A DNA stretch of 64,000 bases, from positions 62,001 to 126,000 of the forward strand of contig NZ_WQDY01000010.1 of assembly GCF_013033355.1 (NCBI RefSeq), in the 5' to 3' direction. Made by a program: the position numbers and the translations under genes. The DNA comes from Ruegeria lacuscaerulensis (GTDB lineage Bacteria > Pseudomonadota > Alphaproteobacteria > Rhodobacterales > Rhodobacteraceae). Below the pieces are notes generated by a model, which was not told where the DNA came from, ran no database searches, and saw only the letters and a list, made by a program, of their open reading frames with translations. Below, piece after piece: positions 1 to 8,890 of the stretch (positions are counted from its first letter, which is position 1; the number at the start of each line of letters is the position of its first letter).

Positions 1-564
1 GGGCTGATGTCGGCGGCACGGGTCTGGTGGCTGTTCCGTCTGATGGGGCAAGAGAACGTGGCCGTGCTGGACGGTGGCTTTCCCAAATGGCAGGCCGAGG
101 GCCGCGAGATCGAAGACCTGCCCCCGGTGATCCGTGACCGCCACATGACTGTGCGCGTGCAGAACCATCTGGTGCGGGACGTGACGCAGGTCTCGGCCGC
201 CGCCAAGCTGAATGACCACGAAATCATCGACGCACGCGCGGCTGCGCGCTTTGCTGGCACTGCGCCCGAACCGCGCGAGGGGCTGCGCTCGGGCCATATC
301 CCGGGTTCGCACAACGTACCTTTTGGCGAATTATTGAACAAAAACGGCACGATGAAATCGCCCGAGGATTGCCGCGCCGTGTTCGAGGCCGCAGGCGTTG
401 ATCTGACAAAACCCGCGATCACCACTTGCGGGTCGGGCGTGACCGCCGCGATCCTTAGCCTGGCGCTGGAACGCTTGGGCAAGAAAGACCATTCGCTTTA
501 TGACGGCTCCTGGGCTGAATGGGGTGCCTTCCCGACCCTGCCCGTCGCAACCGGAGAGAACTGA
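1..564 (+). CDS. sseA: 3-mercaptopyruvate/thiosulfate sulfurtransferase, C-terminal part
   Basis: The reading frame is open from the first base of the window, so the N-terminal domain lies outside it. The visible part is the end of the first rhodanese domain followed by the complete second one, which carries the active-site loop TTCGSGVT; its cysteine accepts the sulfur in the CG(S/T)GVT signature of mercaptopyruvate sulfurtransferases. The family normally has two tandem rhodanese domains in about 280 residues, so about a third is missing. The enzyme moves sulfur from 3-mercaptopyruvate or thiosulfate to a thiol or cyanide acceptor. Its TGA stop overlaps the ATG of tyrB, implying translational coupling. 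The choice between mercaptopyruvate and thiosulfate as substrate is inferred from the loop only. Confidence 0.88.
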   Translation, partial: GLMSAARVWWLFRLMGQENVAVLDGGFPKWQAEGREIEDLPPVIRDRHMTVRVQNHLVRDVTQVSAAAKLNDHEIIDARAAARFAGTAPEPREGLRSGHIPGSHNVPFGELLNKNGTMKSPEDCRAVFEAAGVDLTKPAITTCGSGVTAAILSLALERLGKKDHSLYDGSWAEWGAFPTLPVATGEN

Positions 565-1748
565 TGTTCGAGAACCTCAAACCGCAGCCCGCCGATAAAA
601 TCCTGGCGCTGATGCAGATGTACCGCGAAGACCCGCGCGATCAAAAGATCGACTTGGGTGTGGGCGTCTACAAGAATGCCGAAGGCGTGACCCCGGTGAT
701 GCGCGCCGTCAAGGCCGCCGAAAAGCGCATTCTGGAGGAACAGGAGAGCAAGGCTTACACAGGTCTGGCAGGTGATCCGGCCTATGCCGATGCGATGATT
801 AACCTGATCCTTGGCGACGCCGTGCCGCGCGGCAATATCGCTGCCGTGGCAACGCCCGGTGGCACCGGTGCCTGTCGTCAAGCGTTCGAGATGATCCGCA
901 TGGCCAACCCTTCGGCGCGCGTCTTTGTGTCGAACCCAACATGGCCGAACCATCTGTCGATCCTGAACTATCTGGGGATGGAGACGGTTCCCTATCGGTA
1001 CTTCGACAGTGAGACCCGTGGCGTTGATTTCGACGGTATGATTGTCGATCTGAAAACCGCCAAAGCAGGCGACGTCGTGCTGCTGCATGGCTGCTGCCAC
1101 AACCCGACCGGGGCCAACCTGAACATGGTCCAATGGCAAGAGGTGGTGAACGTCATCAACGAGCTGGGCCTGGTGGCGATGGTCGACATTGCCTATCAGG
1201 GCTTTGGTGACGGGCTTGAGGAGGACGCGCAGGCAACCCGTCTGGTGGCCTCGTCGGTCAAGCGTTGCCTGATCGCGGCGTCCTGCTCGAAGAACTTCGG
1301 CGTTTATCGCGAACGGACTGGCTTGCTGATGGCGATCAGTGATGACGCAGCGCAAACGTCGCTTAACCAGTCGACGCTGGCCTTCCTGAACCGTCAGAAC
1401 TATTCCTTCCCGCCCGACCACGGCGCGCGGGTTGTGACCACGATCCTGAATGACGACGCCCTGCGTGCCGACTGGGCGGCCGAGCTGGAAGAGGTCCGCC
1501 TGTCCATGCTGGGCCTGCGTCAGCAACTGGCCGATGAGCTGCAGCGCCTGACCGGATCAGACCGCTTTGGTTTTATCGCCCAGCACCGCGGCATGTTCTC
1601 GCGTCTGGGCGCAGCACCTGAATTGGTCGAGCAACTGCGCAATGATCACGGGATCTATATGGTGGGAGACAGCCGTTTGAATATCGCTGGTCTGAACTCC
1701 AACACGGTGCCGATTCTGGCCAGGGCAATTGTCGACGTAGGCGTTTAA
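564..1748 (+). CDS. tyrB: Aromatic amino acid / aspartate aminotransferase
   Basis: 394-residue class I PLP-dependent aminotransferase that swaps amino groups between aromatic or acidic amino acids and 2-oxoglutarate. The PLP lysine is K243 in CSKNFGVYRERTG; N180-P-T and D208..Y211 (DIAYQGFGDG) form the cofactor pocket, and an arginine in SRLNIAGLN near the C-terminus should bind the substrate carboxylate. The sequence closely recalls the Paracoccus aromatic aminotransferase. I chose the ATG at 564, which overlaps the upstream stop and gives the family N-terminus MFENLKPQPADKI; an in-frame start at 519 would lie inside the sulfurtransferase gene. A strong terminator follows. Pairing with a sulfurtransferase may reflect cysteine-to-mercaptopyruvate transamination, which is inference. 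Confidence 0.93.
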   Translation: MFENLKPQPADKILALMQMYREDPRDQKIDLGVGVYKNAEGVTPVMRAVKAAEKRILEEQESKAYTGLAGDPAYADAMINLILGDAVPRGNIAAVATPGGTGACRQAFEMIRMANPSARVFVSNPTWPNHLSILNYLGMETVPYRYFDSETRGVDFDGMIVDLKTAKAGDVVLLHGCCHNPTGANLNMVQWQEVVNVINELGLVAMVDIAYQGFGDGLEEDAQATRLVASSVKRCLIAASCSKNFGVYRERTGLLMAISDDAAQTSLNQSTLAFLNRQNYSFPPDHGARVVTTILNDDALRADWAAELEEVRLSMLGLRQQLADELQRLTGSDRFGFIAQHRGMFSRLGAAPELVEQLRNDHGIYMVGDSRLNIAGLNSNTVPILARAIVDVGV

Positions 1749-1772
1749 GCCTATCTGAAACGCATATCAAAG

Positions 1773-1797
1773 CCGCGCCCTAGGGCGCGGTTTTTTT
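1773..1797 (+). terminator. Rho-independent terminator of sseA-tyrB
   Basis: A perfect palindrome, CCGCGCCCTAGGGCGCGG (1773-1790), is followed by seven T residues 25 bases after the tyrB stop. It is a textbook intrinsic terminator. Confidence 0.9.
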
Positions 1798-1814
1798 CAT
1801 GCCTGTATGATCCA

Positions 1815-1842
1815 AAGAAAAAGCCGGGCGCGAACGCCCGGC
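1815..1842 (-). terminator. Rho-independent terminator of glnK-amtB
   Basis: The stem GCCGGGCG/CGCCCGGC (1823-1830 and 1835-1842) with a CGAA loop is followed on the minus strand by a TTTTTCTTT tract. It sits 24 bases beyond the amtB stop and back-to-back with the tyrB terminator. Confidence 0.88.
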
Positions 1843-1866
1843 TTTGGTTTGGGTATCTCAGCGATA

Positions 1867-3171
1867 TTAACCCTTCGAGAATTCCGGGTAGGCTTCCATG
1901 CCCAGCTCGGCCATGTCGAGACCGTTGATCTCGTCTTCTTCACTGACACGGATGCCAAGGGTGGTCTTCAGGATGACCCACAGGATCAGCGCGCCGACAA
2001 AGGTGAACACACCGTAAGCTGCGATGCCCAGCAGCTGAGTGCCCAACGAGGCTTCACCATAGAAGATCACGGCGATGGTGCCCCAGATACCGGCGAACAG
2101 GTGAACCGGGATCGCACCGACAACGTCGTCCAGCTTGAACTTATCCAGCATCGGAACCGCGAAGACTACAATGACACCGCCCACGGCACCGATCCAAAGT
2201 GCACCGAATAGGGTCGGGGCCAGAGGTTCAGCCGTGATCGAGACCAGACCGGCCAGCGCGCCGTTGAGCACCATGGTCAGGTCAGGCTTTTTGTACAGCA
2301 GTTGCGTCAGGATCAGCGCGGCTACGGCACCGGATGCAGCGGCCATGTTGGTGTTGGCAAAGATGCGCGACACGTCGGAAACGTCACCCACGGTGCCCAT
2401 TGCCAGCTGCGAGCCGCCGTTGAAGCCGAACCAACCCAGCCACAGGATGAACGTACCCAGGGTTGCCAGCGCCAGGTTCGAACCGGGCATCGGGTGGACT
2501 TTACCGTCTTTGTACTTGCCGATACGCGGGCCCAGAACGATCACGCCTGCCAGAGCGGCCCAGCCGCCGACCGAGTGTACAACGGTCGAACCAGCGAAGT
2601 CCGAGAAGCCAGCTTCAGACAGCCAGCCGCCGCCCCACTGCCACGAACCAGAGATCGGGTACAGGATGCCGGTCAGAACAACGACGAAGATCAGGAAGGG
2701 CCACAGCTTGATACGCTCGGCTACTGCACCTGACACGATCGAGGCCGTTGCGGCAACGAAGACCAGCTGGAAGAAAAAGTCCGATCCGATCGAGGCATAA
2801 TCCAGCGCCGCATCCGCAGACGCAATGCCAACCGGATCAAGAACGGTCTGACCACCAAGGGAGAAGAAACCGTTAAAGTCGCCGGGATACATCGTGTTGA
2901 AGCCAACCAGCCAATACATGATCGCCGCAATCGAAAACAGCGCGATGTTCTTGGTCATCTGCATCGCCACGTTCTTGGAGCGCACAAGGCCACCTTCCAA
3001 CATGGCAAACCCGGCCGCCATGAAGAAGACCAGGAAACCAGCCATCAGGAACAGCAGAGTGGTGAAGATATAGCCCACGTCCTCCATCGACGAAGGCGGG
3101 TCATTAGCGAAGGCAGCCGCAGGAAAGGCGACCAGCACAGCGGCTGTGGTTAGAATTCGGTTTAGTTTCAT
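1867..3171 (-). CDS. amtB: Ammonium transporter Amt
   Basis: 434-residue inner-membrane ammonium channel. An N-terminal signal peptide (MKLNRILTTAAVLVAFPAAAFA) is followed by about 11 hydrophobic helices; family blocks include AGFAMLEGGLVRSKN, HSVGGWAALAGV and WLGWFGFNGGS. The C-terminus (GLDMAELGMEAYPEF) is the conserved cytosolic tail that couples the trimer to PII. It is the second gene of the glnK-amtB pair, 32 bases after glnK with an AAAGGAC ribosome-binding site, the arrangement in which GlnK plugs the channel when nitrogen is plentiful. Nitrogen control is expected from the family; this sequence shows it only as repeats upstream of glnK. Confidence 0.96.
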   Translation of the reverse strand: MKLNRILTTAAVLVAFPAAAFANDPPSSMEDVGYIFTTLLFLMAGFLVFFMAAGFAMLEGGLVRSKNVAMQMTKNIALFSIAAIMYWLVGFNTMYPGDFNGFFSLGGQTVLDPVGIASADAALDYASIGSDFFFQLVFVAATASIVSGAVAERIKLWPFLIFVVVLTGILYPISGSWQWGGGWLSEAGFSDFAGSTVVHSVGGWAALAGVIVLGPRIGKYKDGKVHPMPGSNLALATLGTFILWLGWFGFNGGSQLAMGTVGDVSDVSRIFANTNMAAASGAVAALILTQLLYKKPDLTMVLNGALAGLVSITAEPLAPTLFGALWIGAVGGVIVVFAVPMLDKFKLDDVVGAIPVHLFAGIWGTIAVIFYGEASLGTQLLGIAAYGVFTFVGALILWVILKTTLGIRVSEEDEINGLDMAELGMEAYPEFSKG

Positions 3172-3203
3172 TGGATATCTGTCCTTTTGCGGGTGGGGGC
3201 GCC

Positions 3204-3542
3204 TTACAGCGCCTCTTCGTTCGTTTCCCCGGTCCGCACGCGCAGGGCCTGCTCGACATCAAGGACGAAAATCTTGCCGTCGCCGATCTTGCCGGTCTTG
3301 GCGGTTTTGGTGATGGTTTCGACGATCTGGTCGGCCATCGTGGCGGGCACCACGATTTCCAGCTTGATCTTGGGTACGAAGTTCACGGCGTATTCGGCGC
3401 CGCGGTAAATCTCGGTGTGACCGGACTGCGAGCCGAAGCCCTTGATTTCGGTCACCATCATGCCGCGCACACCGGCCTCGGTCAGTGCCTCGCGCACCTC
3501 CTCCAGCTTGAACGGCTTGATTGTCGCAATGATCAGTTTCAC
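3204..3542 (-). CDS. glnK: Nitrogen regulatory protein PII (GlnK/GlnB)
   Basis: 112-residue PII signal protein, the exact family length. It begins at a GTG preceded by a good AGAGGGG ribosome-binding site (MKLIIATIKPF). The T-loop contains GHTEIYRGAEY with Tyr51, the uridylylation target, and the C-terminus keeps the GDGKIFVLDVEQ block. PII senses ATP/ADP and 2-oxoglutarate and is modified by GlnD according to glutamine. The linked amtB gene makes this copy GlnK-like. A longer in-frame extension up to 3689 shows no PII similarity and is not translated in my model. Confidence 0.96.
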   Translation of the reverse strand: MKLIIATIKPFKLEEVREALTEAGVRGMMVTEIKGFGSQSGHTEIYRGAEYAVNFVPKIKLEIVVPATMADQIVETITKTAKTGKIGDGKIFVLDVEQALRVRTGETNEEAL

Positions 3543-3660
3543 GTTGATCCCCTCTGCTTCCCGGTCTGTCCGGCTTGTTTGCACTCGCAGCAAAAAAGCC
3601 TGACTGGCCGCGTTTAGGAACGCCGAGAGCAGCCATACGCTGGGGAAATTTGCGGCGAGG

Positions 3661-3710
3661 TGCACAATTTTTGCACAGAATGAGGACAACGCCTAAAAAT
3701 TGTGCACAAT
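3661..3710. promoter_or_regulatory. Candidate regulatory repeats between glnK and the PBP gene
   Basis: Two TGCACA-containing elements lie in the 258-base divergent gap: the direct repeat TGCACAATTTTTGCACA (3661-3677) and the perfect 12-base palindrome ATTGTGCACAAT (3699-3710). They recall NtrC half-sites (TGCAC...GTGCA), but spacing is not canonical, and I find no convincing sigma-54 -24/-12 element on either strand. Nitrogen control of glnK-amtB is plausible and unproven. Confidence 0.35.
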
Positions 3711-3800
3711 AAGGAAGCGATTTACCTGAAATTCAGACCTCAACTTCATTGGTCGGGCAAGGTATGGTGGCTCAAAACGATAACCGGGCAGAGTTCGGAA

Positions 3801-5987
3801 ATGACAGATTCCAGGCGTCGCAAATCCCCTTTGGTTGCGGACAAAAGATACCCGTCCAAGGGTCGTAAACCCCGGGCGACCAAGCGCACCGCGAAACCTG
3901 CGGGCAAGAAGGCTGTCGCACGCAAGACCACCACCCGAAAGTCCACCCGTAAGAAAACACGTAACAAATCAGGTGGCAAAGGGGGCGGGATTTTCCGCCG
4001 CATGTTCCGTTGGCTCTGGCGTATGGTCTGGGGCGTGACCTGGCGCGTGGGGGCCGTGTGCGCGCTGTTGCTCGCGTTGGCGATCGGTGTTGTCTACACC
4101 TCACTGCCTGATGTTGATTCGCTGTTGGACGGACGCGCGCGGGGTTCCGTGACGATGCTGGACCGCGAGGGTAAGGTCTTTGCATGGCGCGGCGACCAAT
4201 TCGGCGGCGTGATCACAGCAGATACCGTTTCACCGCATCTGAAACACGCGGTCATCGCGACCGAGGATAAACGGTTCTACCGTCATTTCGGTGTCAGCCC
4301 CCGTGGTGTGGCAAGTGCCGTGCGTATCAACCTTAGCGAAGGACGGGGGCCGTTGTCGGGCCATGGGGGCTCGACCATCACGCAGCAGACGGCCAAGTTG
4401 CTGTGTCTGGGTGTGCCCTATGATCCGGCCGAGTGGGAGTCAGAGGCCGCATACGAGTCCGATTGCCGACAGGGTTCGCTCTGGCGCAAGGCAAAAGAGG
4501 CCGTCTATGCGATGGCGATGGAGGTGAAATACTCCAAGGACGAGATTCTGACGATCTACCTCAACCGTGCTTTCCTTGGCGCTGGCGCCCGCGGGTTCGA
4601 AGCCGCCAGCCAGCGTTATTTCGGTATTTCAGCGGCCGAGGTTTCACCGTCCGAGGCGGCGATGCTGGCGGGCTTGCTGGTCGCCCCCACCCGCTATGCG
4701 CCGACCAACAACCTGCAACGATCGCAGGACCGGGCGCGGCTTGTTGTTGGGTTGATGGAGGATCAGGGATACCTGTCCGCCGCGCAGGCCAGCGAGGCGC
4801 GCGCACGGCCGGCACAACTGTCCGAGGCCGCGGCTGCGCGCGCAGGCGGGTATTTCGCCGATTGGGTCATGGCCAGCGGACCCGAGTTCTTTACCCGAAA
4901 CACCACTGAGGATGTGGTGATCCGCACGACTCTGGATCAGCGGCTGCAGAAGTCGGCGGAAGAAGCGTTGCAATATATCTTTCAGGAAAAGGTGCGTGAA
5001 GGATCCAAGGCTCAGGCCGCGATTGTCGTGATGTCGGCGGATGGTGCGGTGCGCGCGATGGTCGGCGGGCGCAAGACCCGCGTCTCGGGTGCGTTCAATC
5101 GCGCCACACAAGCACTGCGCCAGACCGGATCATCTTTCAAACCTTTCGTTTATGCGACTGCGCTTGAGCTGGGCTATTCGCCGCTGGATACGGTGATGGA
5201 CGAACCCTACTGCATCGATATTCCCGGTTCGGGACCATGGTGTCCCAAGAACTATACCAACAAGTTCTATGGCCGGGTGACATTGGCAGACGCACTGATG
5301 AACTCGCTGAATATCCCGGCGGTGAAGGTGGCCGAGATATCGGGGCTTGATAACGTACGCACTGTTGCCAGCGGTTTTGGCATCGCAAACGACCTGGCCG
5401 AGGGGCCAGCTCTGGCGCTGGGCGCGTCCGAGAGCACGCTGATCGAGATGACCGGCGCTTATGCGGGTATCCTGAACGGCGGTTCGTCTGTCGAGCCTTA
5501 TGGCCTGACTGAACTGAAGCTATTGGGCGATGAAACGCCTGTCATGGTGACGACAACTGGTATCGGCGAACGTGTGATCAACGATAAGGCGGCCAAGCAG
5601 TTGACCTGGATGATGGAGCGTGTGGTGTCCGAAGGGACCGGCGGGCGCGCGAAACTGCCGGGTTGGCAGGTGGCAGGCAAGACAGGTACAACGCAGGCCG
5701 CTCGGGATGCGTGGTTTATCGGCTTCACGGCGGATTACGTGGCTGGTGTATGGATGGGGTATGATGACAACACGCCCCTATCCGGTGTTACCGGAGGTGG
5801 TTTGCCCGCCGAGATCTGGAAAGAGACAATGGTCCGCGTGACCGAGGGGATGACGCCCACACCACTGCCGATATTGGCACCGGACCCGCCCGTCAGGACC
5901 GCTCAGCCACAGCAACAGCGTCGTAAAAAGCAAACCGGTTTGGATCGGGCCATCAATAACCTGCTGAACAACATTTTCGGGAATTGA
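3801..5987 (+). CDS. Class A penicillin-binding protein (PBP1A family)
   Basis: 728-residue bifunctional peptidoglycan synthase. It has a very basic cytosolic tail (residues 1-70, many K/R), one membrane helix (about 82-100), a GT51 glycosyltransferase domain with ATEDKRFYRHFG (catalytic Glu155) and GGSTITQQ, and a transpeptidase domain with Ser444-S-F-Lys447, an SLN motif and KTGTT at 627. It polymerises and cross-links glycan strands in the periplasm. I chose the ATG at 3801 (MTDSRRRKSP); an in-frame ATG at 3702 would add 33 residues unlike the family, within the repeat-rich intergenic region. It is monocistronic, between the glnK promoter region and a shared terminator. Confidence 0.92.
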   Translation: MTDSRRRKSPLVADKRYPSKGRKPRATKRTAKPAGKKAVARKTTTRKSTRKKTRNKSGGKGGGIFRRMFRWLWRMVWGVTWRVGAVCALLLALAIGVVYTSLPDVDSLLDGRARGSVTMLDREGKVFAWRGDQFGGVITADTVSPHLKHAVIATEDKRFYRHFGVSPRGVASAVRINLSEGRGPLSGHGGSTITQQTAKLLCLGVPYDPAEWESEAAYESDCRQGSLWRKAKEAVYAMAMEVKYSKDEILTIYLNRAFLGAGARGFEAASQRYFGISAAEVSPSEAAMLAGLLVAPTRYAPTNNLQRSQDRARLVVGLMEDQGYLSAAQASEARARPAQLSEAAAARAGGYFADWVMASGPEFFTRNTTEDVVIRTTLDQRLQKSAEEALQYIFQEKVREGSKAQAAIVVMSADGAVRAMVGGRKTRVSGAFNRATQALRQTGSSFKPFVYATALELGYSPLDTVMDEPYCIDIPGSGPWCPKNYTNKFYGRVTLADALMNSLNIPAVKVAEISGLDNVRTVASGFGIANDLAEGPALALGASESTLIEMTGAYAGILNGGSSVEPYGLTELKLLGDETPVMVTTTGIGERVINDKAAKQLTWMMERVVSEGTGGRAKLPGWQVAGKTGTTQAARDAWFIGFTADYVAGVWMGYDDNTPLSGVTGGGLPAEIWKETMVRVTEGMTPTPLPILAPDPPVRTAQPQQQRRKKQTGLDRAINNLLNNIFGN

Positions 5988-5996
5988 CCGGCCCAA

Positions 5997-6030
5997 GAAA
6001 AAGGCGGTGCACTGGGCACCGCCTTTATTT
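5997..6030. terminator. Bidirectional terminator between the PBP gene and leuB
   Basis: The stem AAGGCGGTGC/GCACCGCCTT (6001-6010, 6016-6025) has A-rich sequence on the left and TTATTT on the right, so it can terminate both convergent transcripts. Confidence 0.85.
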
Positions 6031-6047
6031 GACTCGGGTCGAGGGGA

Positions 6048-7151
6048 TTAGACGCTTTCGTCCAGCGCCGCCAGAATCGCGTCACCCATTTCAGTGGTCG
6101 ACACAGGCTGTACGCCCTCTTCGGCCAGCAGGTCAGCGGTGCGGACACCATCGGCCAGCACTTTTTCAATTGCCGCTTCCAGGCGATCCGCCTCATCTCC
6201 TTGATCAAAGCTATAGCGCAGCGCCATAGCAAAGCTGAGGATACAGGCAATCGGGTTGGCCTTGCCCTGACCCGCGATATCGGGGGCCGAGCCGTGGACG
6301 GGTTCGTACATCGCCTTGGGACGACCGTTGGCCATGGGCGCACCCAACGAAGCGGATGGCAGCATACCCAACGAGCCGGTCAGCATCGCCGCACAATCCG
6401 ACAGGATATCGCCGAACAGGTTATCGGTGACGATCACATCAAACTGCTTGGGCGCGCGCACCAACTGCATCGCGCCGTTGTCAGCATACATGTGGGTCAG
6501 CTCGACCTCGGGGTAATCGGCGGCCACACGGTCTACGACCTCGCGCCACAGGATGCCCGATTCCATCACGTTGGCTTTTTCCATCGAGCACAGCTTTTTG
6601 TTCCGGCGCATCGCCAGTTCAAAGGCCGAGCGCGCGGCGCGTTCGATTTCGGACTCGGTGTAACGCTGGGTGTTGATGCCCACGCGTTCATTGCCTTCGT
6701 TGAAGATGCCGCGCGGTTCGCCGAAATAGACGCCCGAGGTCAGCTCGCGCACGATCATGATGTCCAGTCCGGCCACGATGTCTTTCTTCAGCGACGAGAA
6801 ATCGGCCAGCGCGTCAAAGCACTGGGCCGGGCGCAGGTTGGAAAACAGGTCCATTTCCTTTCGCAGGCGCAACAGGCCGCGTTCAGGTTTTACGCTGAAA
6901 TCAAGATCGTCGTATTTCGGGCCGCCCACGGCACCCAGCAGAACCGCGTCCACCTCTTGTGCTTTGGCCATGGTTTCATCCGAAAGAGGCTTGCCATGCG
7001 CGTCATAGGCGGCACCGCCGACCAGATCCTCGCTCACGTCAAAGTGAAGGCCGCGCTTGTCGCCGAACCATCCGATGATTCTGCGCACTTCGGCCATAAC
7101 TTCCGGGCCAATTCCGTCTCCGGGCAGGATGAGGAGCGAAGGGTTGGACAT
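6048..7151 (-). CDS. leuB: 3-isopropylmalate dehydrogenase
   Basis: 367-residue NAD-dependent beta-decarboxylating dehydrogenase of leucine synthesis; it oxidises and decarboxylates 3-isopropylmalate to 2-oxoisocaproate. Visible signatures are [11 protein letters not shown] at the N-terminus, the substrate arginines in [25 protein letters not shown] with the catalytic tyrosine, and the metal/NAD segment [12 protein letters not shown]. The ATG at 7151 is preceded by AAGGAG with ideal spacing. It lies apart from leuCD, about 3 kb downstream of leuD on the same strand, with two unrelated genes and a convergent gene between. Confidence 0.96.
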   Translation of the reverse strand: MSNPSLLILPGDGIGPEVMAEVRRIIGWFGDKRGLHFDVSEDLVGGAAYDAHGKPLSDETMAKAQEVDAVLLGAVGGPKYDDLDFSVKPERGLLRLRKEMDLFSNLRPAQCFDALADFSSLKKDIVAGLDIMIVRELTSGVYFGEPRGIFNEGNERVGINTQRYTESEIERAARSAFELAMRRNKKLCSMEKANVMESGILWREVVDRVAADYPEVELTHMYADNGAMQLVRAPKQFDVIVTDNLFGDILSDCAAMLTGSLGMLPSASLGAPMANGRPKAMYEPVHGSAPDIAGQGKANPIACILSFAMALRYSFDQGDEADRLEAAIEKVLADGVRTADLLAEEGVQPVSTTEMGDAILAALDESV

Positions 7152-7242
7152 GAAGGATCTCCTTGCGTTTCGTCGCACAGGGCCTAGCGTCTGGACCCGA
7201 GCGGGTCAATGAGACGATCCAGCCAAATCACGAGGAAAACAC

Positions 7243-7770
7243 ATGTTAACACCGGGAAATCCTGTTCCAGGCCTGAAAATCGATACCGTCAGCCACGGAA
7301 GTTTCGATCTGGATGCCGATAAGGGTGAAAACGGCACGCTGGTGATTCAATATCGCGGGCTGCATTGCCCCATCTGCATCAAGCAGATGACCGAGGTAGA
7401 GGCCGCGCTGGACGATTTTGCCGCTCTGGGTGTCGAGGTGATCATGGTGACCACGGATACTGCTGAACGTGCTGCGGAAACTGCCGAAAAAGCCGGGGTG
7501 TCGCGTCTGCGTGTGGGTCACAGCCTGCCTTTGGCCGCCGCGCGTGAGGATTGGGGGCTGCAAATCTCAACCGCGCGCGAGGGCAGTACCGAGCCCGCGA
7601 TGTTCGCCGAACCCGGCCATTTCTACATCGGGACAGACAGGACGTTATACTACGCGTGGCAGCAGACTACGCCGTTTGGCCGCCCGGCCATTTCTGATAT
7701 CGTCGGCGGCCTGAAATTCACGTTAGGCAATGATTACCCGCCGCGTGGCACCTATACCGGCCCGCTCTGA
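7243..7770 (+). CDS. Peroxiredoxin-like (AhpC/TSA fold) protein
   Basis: 175-residue thioredoxin-fold protein of the AhpC/TSA superfamily without a signal peptide. Residues 31-50 read GTLVIQYRGLHCPIC, giving a CxxC pair (C42/C45) at the position of the peroxidatic cysteine; the following helix, a strand with VIMVTTDT and FYIGTDRTLYYAW complete the fold. Classical peroxiredoxins have PxxxT/SxxC, absent here, so a peroxidase or disulfide reductase function is uncertain. A ribosome-binding site CGAGGAAA precedes the ATG. It is transcribed away from leuB and alone. Confidence 0.8.
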   Translation: MLTPGNPVPGLKIDTVSHGSFDLDADKGENGTLVIQYRGLHCPICIKQMTEVEAALDDFAALGVEVIMVTTDTAERAAETAEKAGVSRLRVGHSLPLAAAREDWGLQISTAREGSTEPAMFAEPGHFYIGTDRTLYYAWQQTTPFGRPAISDIVGGLKFTLGNDYPPRGTYTGPL

Positions 7771-7785
7771 TTGAATTCTGTGACG

Positions 7786-7813
7786 CAGCCCGGATATCTG
7801 CTGGTCCGGGCTG
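7786..7813 (+). terminator. Inverted repeat after the peroxiredoxin-like gene
   Basis: The 9-base arms CAGCCCGGA and TCCGGGCTG are separated by 10 bases, 15 bases past the stop codon. No T-tract follows, so termination would be weak or Rho-assisted. Confidence 0.5.
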
Positions 7814-7861
7814 ACGTCCTGTGCAGGGTTTGTATTCCTGCTGATATCGCTTTTAGAGCCT

Positions 7862-8890
7862 CTATGGCTGGGTTAGGTCGACCCATACCAGACGGTGGCG
7901 ACTGGCTGCTTGCGCCTCTTTTCGCCAGCCTGTGTCTGTGTCGGGCCAATGAATGCCCGCGTCCACCACACGCAAATACGTCGAGGGCAGAACGTAGTCG
8001 ACCCGCATTTCCCCAACTGCTTTCCAACTGACCGTGGCCGTGTTGCCGGTTGGGTCCGCAGGCTCGGGGTCTTGCAGACGTTGGTCTTCCAACAGCATGC
8101 GAATGGCCTCTTTGCGCCCTTCGCCCCGGGACGGGTCCAGGTTTGCGTCTCCGGCAATGACGAAAGCCGCATGGGGTGGTGTGCCGATCCGATCGTCTAA
8201 AAGGGCACGCCACAACAGGATTTCATCTTTGTTACGCAGGCCATTGCGGTCTTCAGGCCCGTCGAACACTGGCGGCGCCGCGTGGAAGGTTAGTAGGTCC
8301 AATGGCCCAAAGGGCGTTTCGATCGGAACAACCCAATGCCCGACGGACGACAAGCGCTGAACGCGGTGCGCCGCGTCGGATGGGAAGGGGGCACCATCCT
8401 TGACTGGTAGCTGCGCATCGGGTGCATTGCGCCACAGCAATGGCGTGAAATCCTGAACGCCTTCACGCACAATGGGATAGCGGGACAGAACTACTATGCC
8501 CGCCTGACCAGTAAAACGACCCCAACCCTGAGCGTCTCCGGGACCATGTGTGCGACCGTCGCCATCCAGATCCAGATCGGTTTCCAAACCTGCGTTTGGT
8601 TGTGCGGAAAAGTGGTGCAGATAGTCCAGCCCAGCCAAACGCAGCTCGGACTTCAGAGCAGCAAGCACTTCGCCATTCAGGTCCCAGTCGACACCCTGTA
8701 GCGCAACGATATCGGGGCGGGTCCGAGTCAGAACCGCGACCACGGCCTGTACCTGCGGATCGCCGCGCCGAATATCGCGCAGCAGCAGGCCGGGGCCGTC
8801 ACGGCTGAGCTCGGTGTTGAATGAGGCTACACGGATGGTTTCTGCCTGCGCTGCAAAGGGTAGCAGCAGCAAAAGCAAGACGCGGATCAT
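7862..8890 (-). CDS. Secreted endonuclease/exonuclease/phosphatase family protein
   Basis: 342 residues with a signal peptide (MIRVLLLLLLPFAAQA) and an EEP (DNase I-like) fold: IRVASFNTEL at the N-terminus, DIVALQGVDWD where the metal-binding glutamate usually lies, HAAPPVF and FVIAGDANLD for the central HD/GDxN motifs, and a terminal HRLVWVDL. In ALQGVD the usual metal-binding Glu of ...LQE... is replaced by Gly. It probably acts on a phosphoester in the periplasm or outside; the substrate cannot be read. Its start overlaps the stop of the upstream membrane gene by 4 bases, so the two form an operon. Confidence 0.8.
   Translation of the reverse strand: MIRVLLLLLLPFAAQAETIRVASFNTELSRDGPGLLLRDIRRGDPQVQAVVAVLTRTRPDIVALQGVDWDLNGEVLAALKSELRLAGLDYLHHFSAQPNAGLETDLDLDGDGRTHGPGDAQGWGRFTGQAGIVVLSRYPIVREGVQDFTPLLWRNAPDAQLPVKDGAPFPSDAAHRVQRLSSVGHWVVPIETPFGPLDLLTFHAAPPVFDGPEDRNGLRNKDEILLWRALLDDRIGTPPHAAFVIAGDANLDPSRGEGRKEAIRMLLEDQRLQDPEPADPTGNTATVSWKAVGEMRVDYVLPSTYLRVVDAGIHWPDTDTGWRKEAQAASRHRLVWVDLTQP

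Noticed and set aside
498-1526. 342-codon open frame antisense to tyrB
   Set aside because: It is a GC-driven shadow of a strongly recognised gene; its translation has no family resemblance and no ribosome-binding site. The same applies to long antisense frames over leuB (6201-7187), leuC (11371-12846) and the PII/Amt genes.
3543-3800. Sigma-54 promoter for glnK
   Set aside because: I looked for TGGCAC-N5-TTGC on both strands of the gap and found no convincing match, so only the TGCACA repeats are listed.
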